Shown in pieces: positions 8,690-16,811 of a stretch of DNA of 64,000 nt; the first letter of the stretch is position 1, and each line of letters starts with the position of its first letter. A program made the position numbers and the translations under genes. The notes under the pieces are model-generated. The model saw nothing but the letters and a program-made list of their open reading frames with translations. It had not been told where the DNA came from and ran no database searches. This stretch comes from Bradyrhizobium sp. 170. Its GTDB lineage: Bacteria > Pseudomonadota > Alphaproteobacteria > Rhizobiales > Xanthobacteraceae. The stretch covers positions 248,001 to 312,000 of the forward strand of contig NZ_CP064703.1 in assembly GCF_023101085.1 (NCBI RefSeq), read 5' to 3'.

Positions 8690-9121
8690 TTACGGTGAGG
8701 AAGCAACACCGCCGGTGGGCCGGGACAGTGAACCGCGCTCGGCAGCCTCCAGACAGCCCGTGACGGCAGCCAGCAGGTCGGCTGGCCGGAACGGCTTCTG
8801 CAGGCTGGAAACCGCGCCGAGCTTGGTCGCCATGGTCAGGAAGTCAGGGGCGGTGTCCGCCTCCGAAGAGATCGGCCGGCCGGAGATGACGATGATCGGA
8901 ATTTGCGGCCGTTGCTGGCGAACCATCCGCATGGTTTCAAATCCGTCCATTCCCGGCATGAAAATGTCGAGGAACAAGAGATCGAAGTCTGCGGTCTGAC
9001 ATAAGGCGAGGCCCTTCCGGCCGTCGCTGGCCGTGACCACGCTGTGGCCGGCGCGCTCCAACAGCAGACGGATGGTCACCTGGACCGCCGCATCGTCATC
9101 CACGACCAATATTCGTGCCAA
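8690..9121 (-). CDS. Single-domain response regulator (TTG start)
   Basis: A receiver-only protein of 143 residues, reading MARILVVDDDAAVQVTIRLL from a TTG at 9119-9121. This start is preferred because GGAGAA lies 8 bases upstream (9130-9135) and the receiver fold starts exactly here; the frame is open further upstream to 9256 but that part is not receiver-like. D8-D10, phospho-acceptor D52 (LLFLDIFMPGMDG) and the lysine in SLQKPFRP are present. It precedes the hybrid kinase at 5122-8628 with a 61-base gap, so the two are probably one operon and one phosphorelay. No DNA-binding or enzymatic domain is attached. Confidence 0.88.
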   Translation of the reverse strand: MARILVVDDDAAVQVTIRLLLERAGHSVVTASDGRKGLALCQTADFDLLFLDIFMPGMDGFETMRMVRQQRPQIPIIVISGRPISSEADTAPDFLTMATKLGAVSSLQKPFRPADLLAAVTGCLEAAERGSLSRPTGGVASSP

Positions 9122-9336
9122 AGTAAAAGTTCTCCGGACCCCGCTGGAATCAAGTGAACGGCGATTGCGAGTTTTGCCGAATCCTCGTGCTGTCGCAACT
9201 GCTTCACCGTCTGGAACATTCCGGTTGGTCGTCAAAACGCCGGGATAAAAACCCAATTATCCGCCTGTTGCCGGGCAGACAAGCACAAAGCCCGCCACCC
9301 GGCGAGCCGTGATTCGCCAAGCAAGGGCCACAAGGA

Positions 9337-10056
9337 TCAGTTGCTGAGATATTCCGGATTGCGCGATCGAATCCGGGCGAGTTCGCTGAGCGTGCCTGAC
9401 AGATGGGTGCGCAGGTGCTTCTGCGCCTCGTCGGGTTCCCCGGCATCGATCGCCTTCACGATCAATCTGTGATGCCGCACGATATCCTGCGCCTTGCCGG
9501 GCGAGGGCAGATGCATCCGGCGCAGCCTGTCGATATGCCCGCTGCGGCTGCGCACCAGCACCCAGATGTCCTGTTTGTCGGCTGCCGCATAGAGCTGGCT
9601 GTGGAACTCGTTATCGGCGGCCATGAATTTTTCGAAGTCGCCCGCTTTGGCATATTGCTGCTGGCGGGCAATCGTCGCGTGAAGTTCGGCGACGAGCGCC
9701 TCGTCGTGCTGGATCGCGAGCCCGCGCACGATTTCGAGTTCGACCGCCTGCCGCAGGAAATGCGCCTGCTGCGCCAGTCGCACGTCGACCCGGCTGACCA
9801 CGGTTGCATACTGCGGGAAGACGTCGACAAGCCCTTCTTCTTCAAGCCGCATCAGCGCATCGCGGATCGGCGTCGAACTGACGCCGAATTGTCCGGCGAG
9901 CGCAGCGCGCGACAGCGGCGATCCCGGCGGCAGTTCCAGCGAGATGATCATGCCGCGCAGGCGCTCGAACACCTGCGGCGCGGCCTGGCGGTCGCGATCG
10001 AGCCGGTCGGCGGAACGCGGGGCTGCGCGGCGGGAGGCGGTTTGCGGGGGAGCCAT
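9337..10056 (-). CDS. GntR-family (FadR subfamily) transcriptional regulator
   Basis: A 239-residue regulator starting at the ATG at 10056 (MAPPQTASRR). The winged helix-turn-helix (about 25-90) reads LSRAALAGQFGVSSTPIRDA followed by LMRLEEEGLV. The C-terminal FCD ligand-binding domain (about 100-230) has the helical pattern and the metal/ligand residues DNEFH and HHRLIVKAI. A perfect 10-bp inverted repeat 37 bases upstream of its start lies between it and the divergent ABC transporter/sugar-acid operon. It is therefore most likely the autoregulated repressor of that operon, released by a sugar acid or a pathway intermediate. The ligand is inference. Confidence 0.9.
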   Translation of the reverse strand: MAPPQTASRRAAPRSADRLDRDRQAAPQVFERLRGMIISLELPPGSPLSRAALAGQFGVSSTPIRDALMRLEEEGLVDVFPQYATVVSRVDVRLAQQAHFLRQAVELEIVRGLAIQHDEALVAELHATIARQQQYAKAGDFEKFMAADNEFHSQLYAAADKQDIWVLVRSRSGHIDRLRRMHLPSPGKAQDIVRHHRLIVKAIDAGEPDEAQKHLRTHLSGTLSELARIRSRNPEYLSN

Positions 10057-10092
10057 CGGGCGACCAGCCGTTCCAGAATGGACTTGCTTCAG

Positions 10093-10114
10093 ATGCACTA
10101 ATACATTAGTGCAT
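10093..10114. promoter_or_regulatory. GntR operator (22-bp inverted repeat)
   Basis: Arms ATGCACTAAT and ATTAGTGCAT are perfectly complementary around the spacer AC. The site lies in the 98-base region between the gntR start and the substrate-binding protein start at 10155, where it can block both promoters. Symmetry, A/T-rich centre and length fit FadR-type GntR dimers. Confidence 0.8.
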
Positions 10115-10154
10115 CTTCCCAGAAGCGTCAACGAGACGCCGGAGGAGATGCACA

Positions 10155-11171
10155 ATGAAAAACGGGATGTGGAGCGCCTGCGCGGGCGCCGTTGCGATGC
10201 TGATGTTGCTGCCGGGCTCGCAAGTCTCGGCCCAGCAGAAGTCGGAAGTGACGCTGTCGCGGCAGCCGGGCATTTTCTACATGCCCTCGCACATCATGGA
10301 AAAGAACAAGCTGATCGAGAAGCATGCGGCTTCCCTCGGCGTATCAGGCGTCACCACCAAATGGATTAATCTGAGCGGCGGCGGCGCGCAGACCGATGCA
10401 TTGCTGGCCGGCAGCGTCGACATCCTCAACACCGGAACCGGCAATCTCCTGCTGCTGTGGGATCGCACCCGCGGCGGCGTCAAGGGCATCGTCGCCACCT
10501 CGGCGCAGCCGATGACGCTGATCAGCCGCGATCCCAACATCAAGTCGATCAAGGATTTCGGCCCGAACGACAAGATCGCAGTGCCCACCGTCAAGGTTTC
10601 GACGCAGGCGATCGTGCTGCAGATCGCGGCCGCCGAGGCGTTCGGCGCCGACCAGTGGTCCAAGCTCGACCCCAACACAGTGCAGCTCGGTCATCCCGAC
10701 GCCTATGTGGCGTTGACCAACACGCAGCACGAGGTGCGAAATCACTTTTCGATTCCGCCGTTCACGTTCCTCGAACTGAAGAACGTTCCCGGCGCGCATG
10801 TGGTGCTGTCGTCGCCCGACGTGATGGGCGGCCCGCTCAGCCAGGCGCAGTTCTTCACCACGACCAAATTCGCCGACGCCAACCCGAAGATCGTGCAGGC
10901 GGTGCGTGACGCCACCAAGGAGGCGCAGGACCTGATCCGCAGCGACACCAAGGCCGCGGTCGAGATCTACAAGGAAGTCACCGGCGACAAGACCAGCGTC
11001 GAGGATTTGCTGGCGTGGCTCAAGGAGCCCGGCATGATGGAATGGAACCTGCAGCCGCAGGGCACCATGAAATTCGCCGCCCATCTGTTCAAGGTCGGCA
11101 CGCTGAAAACCATGCCGAAAGCCTTCACCGATTACTACCTGCCGGTTTCGCACGACCTGAAGGGCAACTGA
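10155..11171 (+). CDS. ABC transporter substrate-binding protein, SsuA/TauA-like
   Basis: A 338-residue exported binding protein. A Sec signal peptide covers about residues 1-27 (hydrophobic AGAVAMLMLLPG, cleavage after VSA). The mature part has the two-lobed pattern of the nitrate/sulfonate/taurine class: QPGIFYMPSHIMEKN, GGGAQTDALLAGSVDI and the later QAQFFTT. It is first in the operon controlled by the GntR operator and is followed by an ATPase and a permease of the same class. Substrate cannot be read from the sequence; the sugar-acid enzymes downstream suggest an organic acid or sugar acid rather than a sulfonate, which would be unusual for this class. Confidence 0.88.
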   Translation: MKNGMWSACAGAVAMLMLLPGSQVSAQQKSEVTLSRQPGIFYMPSHIMEKNKLIEKHAASLGVSGVTTKWINLSGGGAQTDALLAGSVDILNTGTGNLLLLWDRTRGGVKGIVATSAQPMTLISRDPNIKSIKDFGPNDKIAVPTVKVSTQAIVLQIAAAEAFGADQWSKLDPNTVQLGHPDAYVALTNTQHEVRNHFSIPPFTFLELKNVPGAHVVLSSPDVMGGPLSQAQFFTTTKFADANPKIVQAVRDATKEAQDLIRSDTKAAVEIYKEVTGDKTSVEDLLAWLKEPGMMEWNLQPQGTMKFAAHLFKVGTLKTMPKAFTDYYLPVSHDLKGN

Positions 11172-11176
11172 TCGAC

Positions 11177-11941
11177 ATGGCCGCGCTTCTCGATGTCAGT
11201 GACGTAACGCTGCGCTACAAGACTTCGAGCGCGGTTGTGACCGCGACCGAGCGGGTCAGCTTCACAGTCGATCGTTCCGATCGCTTCGTGCTGCTCGGCC
11301 CCTCCGGTTGCGGCAAGTCGACGCTGTTGAAGGCGGTCGGCGGCTATATGAAGCCGAGCGAAGGCAAGATGCGCATTAGCGGCCGCGAAATATCCGAGCC
11401 CGGCGCCGACCGGATGATGATCTTCCAGGAATTCGACCAGCTGCTGCCGTGGAAGACGGTGCTGGAAAACGTGATGTTTCCGCTGCTGATGACGCGCCGC
11501 CTGCCGCGCAAGGACGCGGAGATGCGGGCGCGCGCCTATATCGATAAGGTCAGCTTGACCCGCGTCCTCGACTCCTATCCGCACACGCTGTCCGGCGGCA
11601 TGAAACAGCGCGTGGCGATCGCGCGCGGCATGGCGATGGAGCCGGATATTCTGTTGATGGATGAGCCGTTCGCCGCCCTCGACGCGCTGACGCGGCGCAC
11701 CTGCCAGGACGAGCTGCTGCAACTATGGGCGGAAACAAAGTTCACCGTCCTGTTCGTCACCCATTCGATCGCGGAAGCGATCAAGATCGGCAACCGCATC
11801 CTGCTGCTGTCGCCGCATCCCGGCCGCGTCAAGGCCGAGGTTATCGATGTCGATCGGGTATCCAGCGAGGACGGCAGCGCCGCGCGGCTGGAAAAGCAGA
11901 TCCACGATTTGCTGTTCGCCGACGCCGTGACGGCACACTGA
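11177..11941 (+). CDS. ABC transporter ATP-binding protein, SsuB/TauB-like
   Basis: A 254-residue ATPase starting at the ATG at 11177, 5 bases after the binding-protein stop. Walker A is LLGPSGCGKST, the Q-loop is IFQEFDQLLPW, the signature is LSGGMKQRVAIARG and Walker B is DILLMDEPFAALD, followed by the H-loop VLFVTHSIAEA. The residues that follow (ILLLSPHPGRVKAEV) are typical of the nitrate/sulfonate family. It energises the importer with the permease at 11953 and the binding protein at 10155. The frame is open upstream of 11177 but overlaps the previous gene and is not used. Confidence 0.92.
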   Translation: MAALLDVSDVTLRYKTSSAVVTATERVSFTVDRSDRFVLLGPSGCGKSTLLKAVGGYMKPSEGKMRISGREISEPGADRMMIFQEFDQLLPWKTVLENVMFPLLMTRRLPRKDAEMRARAYIDKVSLTRVLDSYPHTLSGGMKQRVAIARGMAMEPDILLMDEPFAALDALTRRTCQDELLQLWAETKFTVLFVTHSIAEAIKIGNRILLLSPHPGRVKAEVIDVDRVSSEDGSAARLEKQIHDLLFADAVTAH

Positions 11942-11952
11942 AGGAGCGCGCG

Positions 11953-12816
11953 ATGGGCGAGGCAAAAATCCTGCTGCGCGATGCCGCAGACCTGGCGGCG
12001 GCTGTTCCGGCGGAAGTCGAGCGCAAGCTGACGGTGCCGGAGCTGTTGTGGAATGATGGCTTCGTCCGCAAATCCGTGATCATCATCTTTCTCGCCGTGG
12101 TGTGGGAAATCTACGGCACGGTTCTCAACAATCCGCTGCTGTTTCCGACCTTCCACGATACGATCCTGACGATGTACGAAAAGGTGCGCGACGGAACCAT
12201 TCCGATGCGCGCCTGGGCATCGCTGAAGGTGCTGTTCATGGGCTACGCCGCCGGCATCATCCTCGCCGCTATCTTCACCATTCTCGCGATCTCGACCCGA
12301 ATCGGCACGGACTTCCTCGAAACCATCACCGCGATGTTCAACCCCTTGCCGGCGATAGCGCTGCTGCCGCTGGCGCTGATCTGGTTCGGTCTCGGCAATG
12401 GCAGCCTCGTCTTCGTGTTGATCCATTCGGTGCTGTGGCCGGTCGCGCTCAACACCCATTCCGGCTTCAAGAGCGTGTCGAACACGCTGCGCATGGTCGG
12501 CCGCAATTACGGCCTGCGCGGTTTGCCTTATGTCGCCCGTATTCTGATTCCTGCCGCGTTCGGTTCTATCCTGACCGGGTTGAAGATCGGCTGGGCGTTT
12601 GCCTGGCGCACGCTGATCGCCGCCGAACTGGTGTTCGGCGTGTCGTCGGGGCAGGGCGGTCTCGGCTGGTTCATCTTCGAGAACCGCAATCTCCTGGATA
12701 TTCCCGCAGTGTTCGCCGGCCTGTTGACGGTGATCGTGATTGGCCTGATCGTGGAAAACCTGATCTTCCGCACGATCGAGCGCAACACCGTCCAAAAATG
12801 GGGCACGCAATCATGA
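11953..12816 (+). CDS. ABC transporter permease, SsuC/TauC-like
   Basis: A 287-residue inner-membrane permease with about six hydrophobic segments (for example IIIFLAVVWEIYG and GIILAAIFTILAI) and the binding-protein-dependent transport loop around NTLRMVGRNYGLRGLPYVAR. The start at 11953 has AAGGAG at 11941-11946. The stop codon TGA (12814-12816) lies inside an ATGA that starts a short downstream frame. It completes the importer with the two genes upstream. Confidence 0.9.
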   Translation: MGEAKILLRDAADLAAAVPAEVERKLTVPELLWNDGFVRKSVIIIFLAVVWEIYGTVLNNPLLFPTFHDTILTMYEKVRDGTIPMRAWASLKVLFMGYAAGIILAAIFTILAISTRIGTDFLETITAMFNPLPAIALLPLALIWFGLGNGSLVFVLIHSVLWPVALNTHSGFKSVSNTLRMVGRNYGLRGLPYVARILIPAAFGSILTGLKIGWAFAWRTLIAAELVFGVSSGQGGLGWFIFENRNLLDIPAVFAGLLTVIVIGLIVENLIFRTIERNTVQKWGTQS

Positions 12817-12941
12817 CCAAGAACAAGAACCCCGATCAGTCCGTAGGATGGGTAGAGCACTTCGCGAAACCCATCACAACATCAAGAACAGTGATGGGTA
12901 TCGCTTCGCTCCACCCATCCTACGAAGCGGTGCCGACATGA
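12813..12941 (+). CDS. 42-codon frame running through a palindromic repeat
   Basis: A short frame that begins in an ATGA overlap with the permease stop and ends in a TGA that overlaps the ATG of the dehydratase gene in another ATGA. Its first ten residues, MTKNKNPDQS, closely resemble the dehydratase start MTDKKKTPDQL, and the rest is encoded by the palindromic repeat. The likely reading is that the dehydratase once started here, coupled to the permease, and that the repeat arrived with a partial duplication of the start. Translation would carry ribosomes across the repeat to the next start. There is no evidence for a stable peptide. Confidence 0.35.
   Translation: MTKNKNPDQSVGWVEHFAKPITTSRTVMGIASLHPSYEAVPT
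12843..12923. repeat. Palindromic repeat, GTAGGATGGGTAGAGC family
   Basis: An 81-bp element with ends GTAGGATGGG and CCCATCCTAC and inner arms AAACCCATCAC/GTGATGGGT. A second copy lies at 27512-27595. It sits within the operon between permease and dehydratase, on transcribed DNA, so its RNA would fold into a long hairpin. Confidence 0.9.
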
Positions 12942-14677
12942 CCGACAAGAAGAAAACGCCCGATCAGCTCCGCAGCGCGCGCTGGTTCGCGCCCGATGAT
13001 CTCCGCGCCTTCGGCCACCGCTCGCGCGCCATGCAGATGGGCTATGCGCCGGAGGAATGGAAGGGCCGGCCGGTCATTGCGATTCTCAACACCTGGTCGG
13101 ATGCGCAGCCGTGCCACATGCACTTCAAGAGCCGCGTCGACGACGTCAAGCGCGGCATCCTGATGGCGGGCGGCTTCCCGATGGAGCTGCCGGCGTTGTC
13201 GCTGTCGGAATCGTTCCTGAAGCCGACCACCATGCTCTACCGCAACATGCTGGCGATGGACGCCGAGGAATTGCTGCGCGGTCATCCCGTCGACGGCGTT
13301 GTGCTGATGGGCGGCTGCGACAAGACCACGCCGGGCCTGCTGCTCGGCGCCACCAGCATGAACCTGCCGACGATCTATCTGCCGGCCGGTCCGATGCTGC
13401 GCGGCAACTGGAAGGGCAAGACGCTGGGCTCGGGCTCGGACGCCTGGAAATACTGGGACGAGCGGCGGGCCGGCAAGATCTCCGACAAGGACTGGGTCGA
13501 TGTCGAGGCCGGCATCGCCCGCAGCTACGGCACCTGCATGACCATGGGCACCGCCTCGACCATGACGGCGATCGCGGAATCGATCGGCATGACCTTGCCG
13601 GGCGCGTCTTCCATTCCCGCCGCCGACGCCGGCCATATCCGCATGGCCTCGGAATGCGGCCGCCGCATCGTCGAGATGGTGTGGGAGGATCTGACGCCGG
13701 AAAAAATCCAGACCCGCAAGGCTTTTGAGAACGCCATCACGGTGGCGATGGCGATGGGCTGCTCGACCAACGCGATCATCCATCTGATCGCGCAGGCGCG
13801 TCGTGCTGGCCAGGACATCGGGCTCGATGATTTCGAGAAGGCCAGCCGCAAGGTGCCTGTGATCGCCAATGTGCGGCCGAGCGGCGACAAATATCTGATG
13901 GAGGATTTCTTCTACGCCGGCGGCCTGCCGGGCCTGATGAGCCGCATCAGGGAGCATCTGCATCTCGACGTCATGACGGTGACCGGCCAGACGCTCGGCG
14001 ACAACATCGCGCGCGCCGAAGTCTATAATGACGACGTCATCCGCACCGTGAAGGATCCGATCTATGCCGAGGGCGCGCTTGCCGTGCTCAAGGGCAATCT
14101 CGCGCCCGACGGCTGCGTGATCAAGCCGAGCGCCTGCGAGCCGCGTTTCCTCAAGCACACCGGCCCGGCGCTGGTGTTCGACGATTACCCCTCGATGAAG
14201 AAGGCGATCGACGATCCGAATCTGGATGTCACCGCCGATCATGTGCTGATCCTGCGCAACGCCGGGCCGCAGGGCGGGCCCGGCATGCCGGAATGGGGCA
14301 TGCTGCCGATCCCGACAAAACTGGTGAAGCAGGGCGTGCGCGACATGGTGCGACTGTCGGACGCGCGCATGAGTGGCACCAGCTACGGCGCCTGCATCCT
14401 GCACGTCTCGCCGGAATCCTACATCGGCGGCCCGCTGGCGCTGGTGCGCAACGGCGACAAGATCACGCTGGATGTCAACGCCCGCACCATCAACCTCGAT
14501 GTGCCGGAGGCCGAACTGGCAAAACGCCGCGCCGCATGGAAGGCGCCGGAGCCGCGCTACGAGCGCGGCTATGGCTGGATGTTCACCAAGCATATCAAGC
14601 AGGCCAATGAAGGTTGCGACTTCGATTTTCTGGAGACTGGTTTTGGGGCGCCGGTGGAGGAGCCGTCGATCTACTAG
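12938..14677 (+). CDS. IlvD/Edd-family sugar-acid dehydratase, L-arabinonate type
   Basis: A 579-residue Fe-S dehydratase that would convert an aldonic acid to the 2-keto-3-deoxy acid. The start ATG at 12938 gives the cluster ligands C59 (NTWSDAQPC), C127 (GGCDKTTPG, with the Mg-site lysine K129) and C200 (GTCMTMGTAST), and the catalytic Ser region SDARMSGTS near 474-482. As I recall, length and cysteine positions equal those of the characterised L-arabinonate dehydratase of Rhizobium; true dihydroxy-acid dehydratases are spaced differently. With the lactonase, RraA-like lyase and aldehyde dehydrogenase downstream it forms an oxidative pentose or sugar-acid pathway. Exact substrate (L-arabinonate, D-fuconate, D-galactonate or similar) is open. 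Confidence 0.88.
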   Translation: MTDKKKTPDQLRSARWFAPDDLRAFGHRSRAMQMGYAPEEWKGRPVIAILNTWSDAQPCHMHFKSRVDDVKRGILMAGGFPMELPALSLSESFLKPTTMLYRNMLAMDAEELLRGHPVDGVVLMGGCDKTTPGLLLGATSMNLPTIYLPAGPMLRGNWKGKTLGSGSDAWKYWDERRAGKISDKDWVDVEAGIARSYGTCMTMGTASTMTAIAESIGMTLPGASSIPAADAGHIRMASECGRRIVEMVWEDLTPEKIQTRKAFENAITVAMAMGCSTNAIIHLIAQARRAGQDIGLDDFEKASRKVPVIANVRPSGDKYLMEDFFYAGGLPGLMSRIREHLHLDVMTVTGQTLGDNIARAEVYNDDVIRTVKDPIYAEGALAVLKGNLAPDGCVIKPSACEPRFLKHTGPALVFDDYPSMKKAIDDPNLDVTADHVLILRNAGPQGGPGMPEWGMLPIPTKLVKQGVRDMVRLSDARMSGTSYGACILHVSPESYIGGPLALVRNGDKITLDVNARTINLDVPEAELAKRRAAWKAPEPRYERGYGWMFTKHIKQANEGCDFDFLETGFGAPVEEPSIY

Positions 14678-14700
14678 CCGTAATCCGTCCAGCCGTATTA

Positions 14701-14785
14701 CGTCATTGCGAGCGCAGCGAAGCAATCCATCTCACCGCACAAAGAAAGAATGGATTGCTTCGTCGCTTCGCTCCTCGCAATGACG
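14701..14785. repeat. Palindromic repeat, CGTCATTGCGAGCG family
   Basis: An 85-bp element with complementary ends CGTCATTGCGAG and CTCGCAATGACG and the inner pair GCAATCCAT/ATGGATTGC. Related copies are at 62712-62796 and, degraded, at 28875. It lies between the dehydratase and lactonase genes. Confidence 0.9.
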
Positions 14786-14836
14786 TGGATAGATGAAGAG
14801 CGATACCTAAAAAAACATCCCAGGGGAGGATCACCA

Positions 14837-15928
14837 ATGAATATGAACCGACGCAACCTGCTCGCCGGAGCTGGCGCCGCTGCTGCTACCACGCTTCTCG
14901 CCCGCACAGCCGGCGCGCAATCATTCCCGTTCACGCCGAACCAGCGCTACCCCGATCCTGCCGTGCAGATCCTCGATCCCAGCTTCGCCAAATACCGGAT
15001 CTATTCCTCGACGGTCGAGCAGGTCGCGACCGGCATGCGCTGGGCCGAAGGGCCGGCGTATTTCCCCGAGGGCGGCTATCTCCTGTACTCCGACATCCCC
15101 AACAACCGCATCATGAAGTTCGACGAGAAGACCAACCAGACCAGCGTCTTCCGCGCCAATGCCAATTACGCCAACGGCAACGCGCGCGACCGCCAGGGCC
15201 GGCTCGTCACCTGCGAGCACTCGGTCACCCGCCGCGTCACCCGCACCGAGAAGGACGGCAAGATCACCGTGCTGGCCGACAAGTTCGATGGCAAGCGGCT
15301 GAACGCGCCGAACGACATCGTGGTCAAATCCGACGACACCATCTGGTTCACCGATCCCCTGTTCGGCATCAATGGCGAGTGGGAGGGCAAGAAGGAAAAG
15401 CCCGAGCAGGCTACCACCAACGTCTATCGCCTGACCAGGGACGGCAAGCTCACTGCCGTCATTACCGACATCGTCAATCCCAACGGACTTGCGTTCTCGC
15501 CGGACGAGAAGAAACTTTACGTGGTGGAATGGAAAGGCACGCCCAACCGCAGCATCTGGAGCTTTGACGTCAACGACGACGGCACCGTGGGCGGCAAGAC
15601 AAAGCTGATCGACGCCGCGGATCAAGGCGCGCTCGACGGCTTTCGCGTCGACCGCGACGGCAATCTGTGGTGCGGCTGGGGCTCCAACGGCGCGCTGCAG
15701 TCGGAGCCTTCGGATGTCGGCGGCCGCAGCGTATTTCAACTCAAGGGCAAGTCCGAAGACCTCGACGGCGTGATGGTGTTCAGCTCCGCCGGCAAGCCGC
15801 TCGCCCACATCCGCCTGCCGGAGCGCTGCGCTAATCTCACCTTCGGCGGCCCGAAGAACAATCGCCTCTATATGACGAGCTGCCACTCGGTCTACGCGCT
15901 GTATGTGGAATCGCATGGGGCGGTTTGA
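14837..15928 (+). CDS. SMP-30/gluconolactonase-family lactonase, exported by Tat
   Basis: A 363-residue six-bladed beta-propeller lactonase that would open a sugar lactone to the acid. The start at 14837 has GGGGAGGA at 14823-14830. The N-terminus MNMNRRNLLAGAGAAAATTL with cleavage near TAGAQS is a twin-arginine signal, so the enzyme probably acts in the periplasm. Propeller signatures include GMRWAEGPAYF (metal-binding Glu), LNAPNDIVV (Asn/Asp ligands), NPNGLAFSPDEKKLYV and DGFRVDRDGNLWCGWGSNG. Periplasmic lactone opening would deliver the acid to the ABC importer encoded upstream, which fits a single uptake-and-degradation operon. Confidence 0.9.
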   Translation: MNMNRRNLLAGAGAAAATTLLARTAGAQSFPFTPNQRYPDPAVQILDPSFAKYRIYSSTVEQVATGMRWAEGPAYFPEGGYLLYSDIPNNRIMKFDEKTNQTSVFRANANYANGNARDRQGRLVTCEHSVTRRVTRTEKDGKITVLADKFDGKRLNAPNDIVVKSDDTIWFTDPLFGINGEWEGKKEKPEQATTNVYRLTRDGKLTAVITDIVNPNGLAFSPDEKKLYVVEWKGTPNRSIWSFDVNDDGTVGGKTKLIDAADQGALDGFRVDRDGNLWCGWGSNGALQSEPSDVGGRSVFQLKGKSEDLDGVMVFSSAGKPLAHIRLPERCANLTFGGPKNNRLYMTSCHSVYALYVESHGAV

Positions 15929-15937
15929 TTGATCCTG

Positions 15938-16020
15938 TCGTTCCGGGGCGATGCGAAGCATCGAACCCGGAACCTCGAGATTCCGGGTTCGCTCGCTAAC
16001 GCGAGCGCCCCGGAATGACG
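15938..16020. repeat. Palindromic repeat, CGTTCCGGGGCG family
   Basis: An 83-bp element with ends TCGTTCCGGGGCG and CGCCCCGGAATGACG and the inner perfect arms CCCGGAA/TTCCGGG. It ends 20 bases before the RraA-like start. A related element is at 25020-25157. Confidence 0.88.
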
Positions 16021-16040
16021 ACGAAGAAAGCGAGAACGCT

Positions 16041-16760
16041 ATGACCAAACTAAGCGACGCCACCCGAAACAAACTGAAGACGGTCTCCACCGCCACCGTC
16101 GCCACCGCGCTGTTCAAGCGCGGTTTTCGCATCCAGATGATCCAGGATGTGCACCCGCTCGGCCCCGATCAGCCGGTGCTGGTCGGCGAGGCCTTTACGC
16201 TGCGCTACATGCCGGCGCGCGAGGATCTCAACAAGATCGATGTGTTCCGCGACCGCGGCCATCCGCAGCGCAAGGCGATCGAGGATTGCCCTGTTGGCGC
16301 GGTCCTGGTGATGGACAGCCGCAAGGATGCGCGCGCGGCGTCCGCTGGTGCCATCCTGGTGACGCGGCTGATGCAGCGCGGCTGCGCCGGCGTGATCACC
16401 GATGGCGGCTTTCGCGACTCCGCCGAAATCGCGGCTCTCGGCTTTCCCGCCTATCACCACCGCCCAAGCGCGCCGACCAATCTGACGCTGCATCAGGCGA
16501 TCGAAATCAACGTCCCGATCGGATGCGGCGACGCGCCGGTATTTCCCGGCGATGTCATCTTGGGCGACAGCGACGGCGTGATCGTCATCCCCGCGCATCT
16601 CGCGGATGAGATCGCCGACGAGGCAGTCGAGATGACCGCGTTCGAGGATTTTGTTACGGAGGAAGTCCGCAAGGGCCGCTCGATCCTTGGCCTCTATCCC
16701 GCGACCGACGAGCAGACGTCAAGGGATTTTGCCGCTTGGCGGAAGACGAATGGGCGATAA
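16041..16760 (+). CDS. RraA-like / HMG-aldolase-family lyase
   Basis: A 239-residue protein of the RraA/4-hydroxy-4-methyl-2-oxoglutarate aldolase fold. The active-site segment GVITDGGFRDSAEIAALGFP contains the Arg-Asp pair that binds substrate and metal in this family, and DGVIVIPAHLADE near residue 185 is typical. In this gene order it probably splits or rearranges the keto-deoxy acid made by the dehydratase, giving pyruvate and an aldehyde for the dehydrogenase downstream, but other members are keto-acid decarboxylases. A role as the RNase E inhibitor RraA is unlikely given the operon. Confidence 0.82.
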   Translation: MTKLSDATRNKLKTVSTATVATALFKRGFRIQMIQDVHPLGPDQPVLVGEAFTLRYMPAREDLNKIDVFRDRGHPQRKAIEDCPVGAVLVMDSRKDARAASAGAILVTRLMQRGCAGVITDGGFRDSAEIAALGFPAYHHRPSAPTNLTLHQAIEINVPIGCGDAPVFPGDVILGDSDGVIVIPAHLADEIADEAVEMTAFEDFVTEEVRKGRSILGLYPATDEQTSRDFAAWRKTNGR

Positions 16761-16811
16761 AATGTCCGCTGACCGGTACCGAACGCTTTTCTCTAACAGT
16801 GAGTCCACATC

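Noticed and set aside
12920..14725. A 601-codon open frame on the minus strand
   Set aside because: Antisense to the dehydratase, which keeps its Fe-S cysteines; the reverse frame is His/Arg-rich low-complexity.
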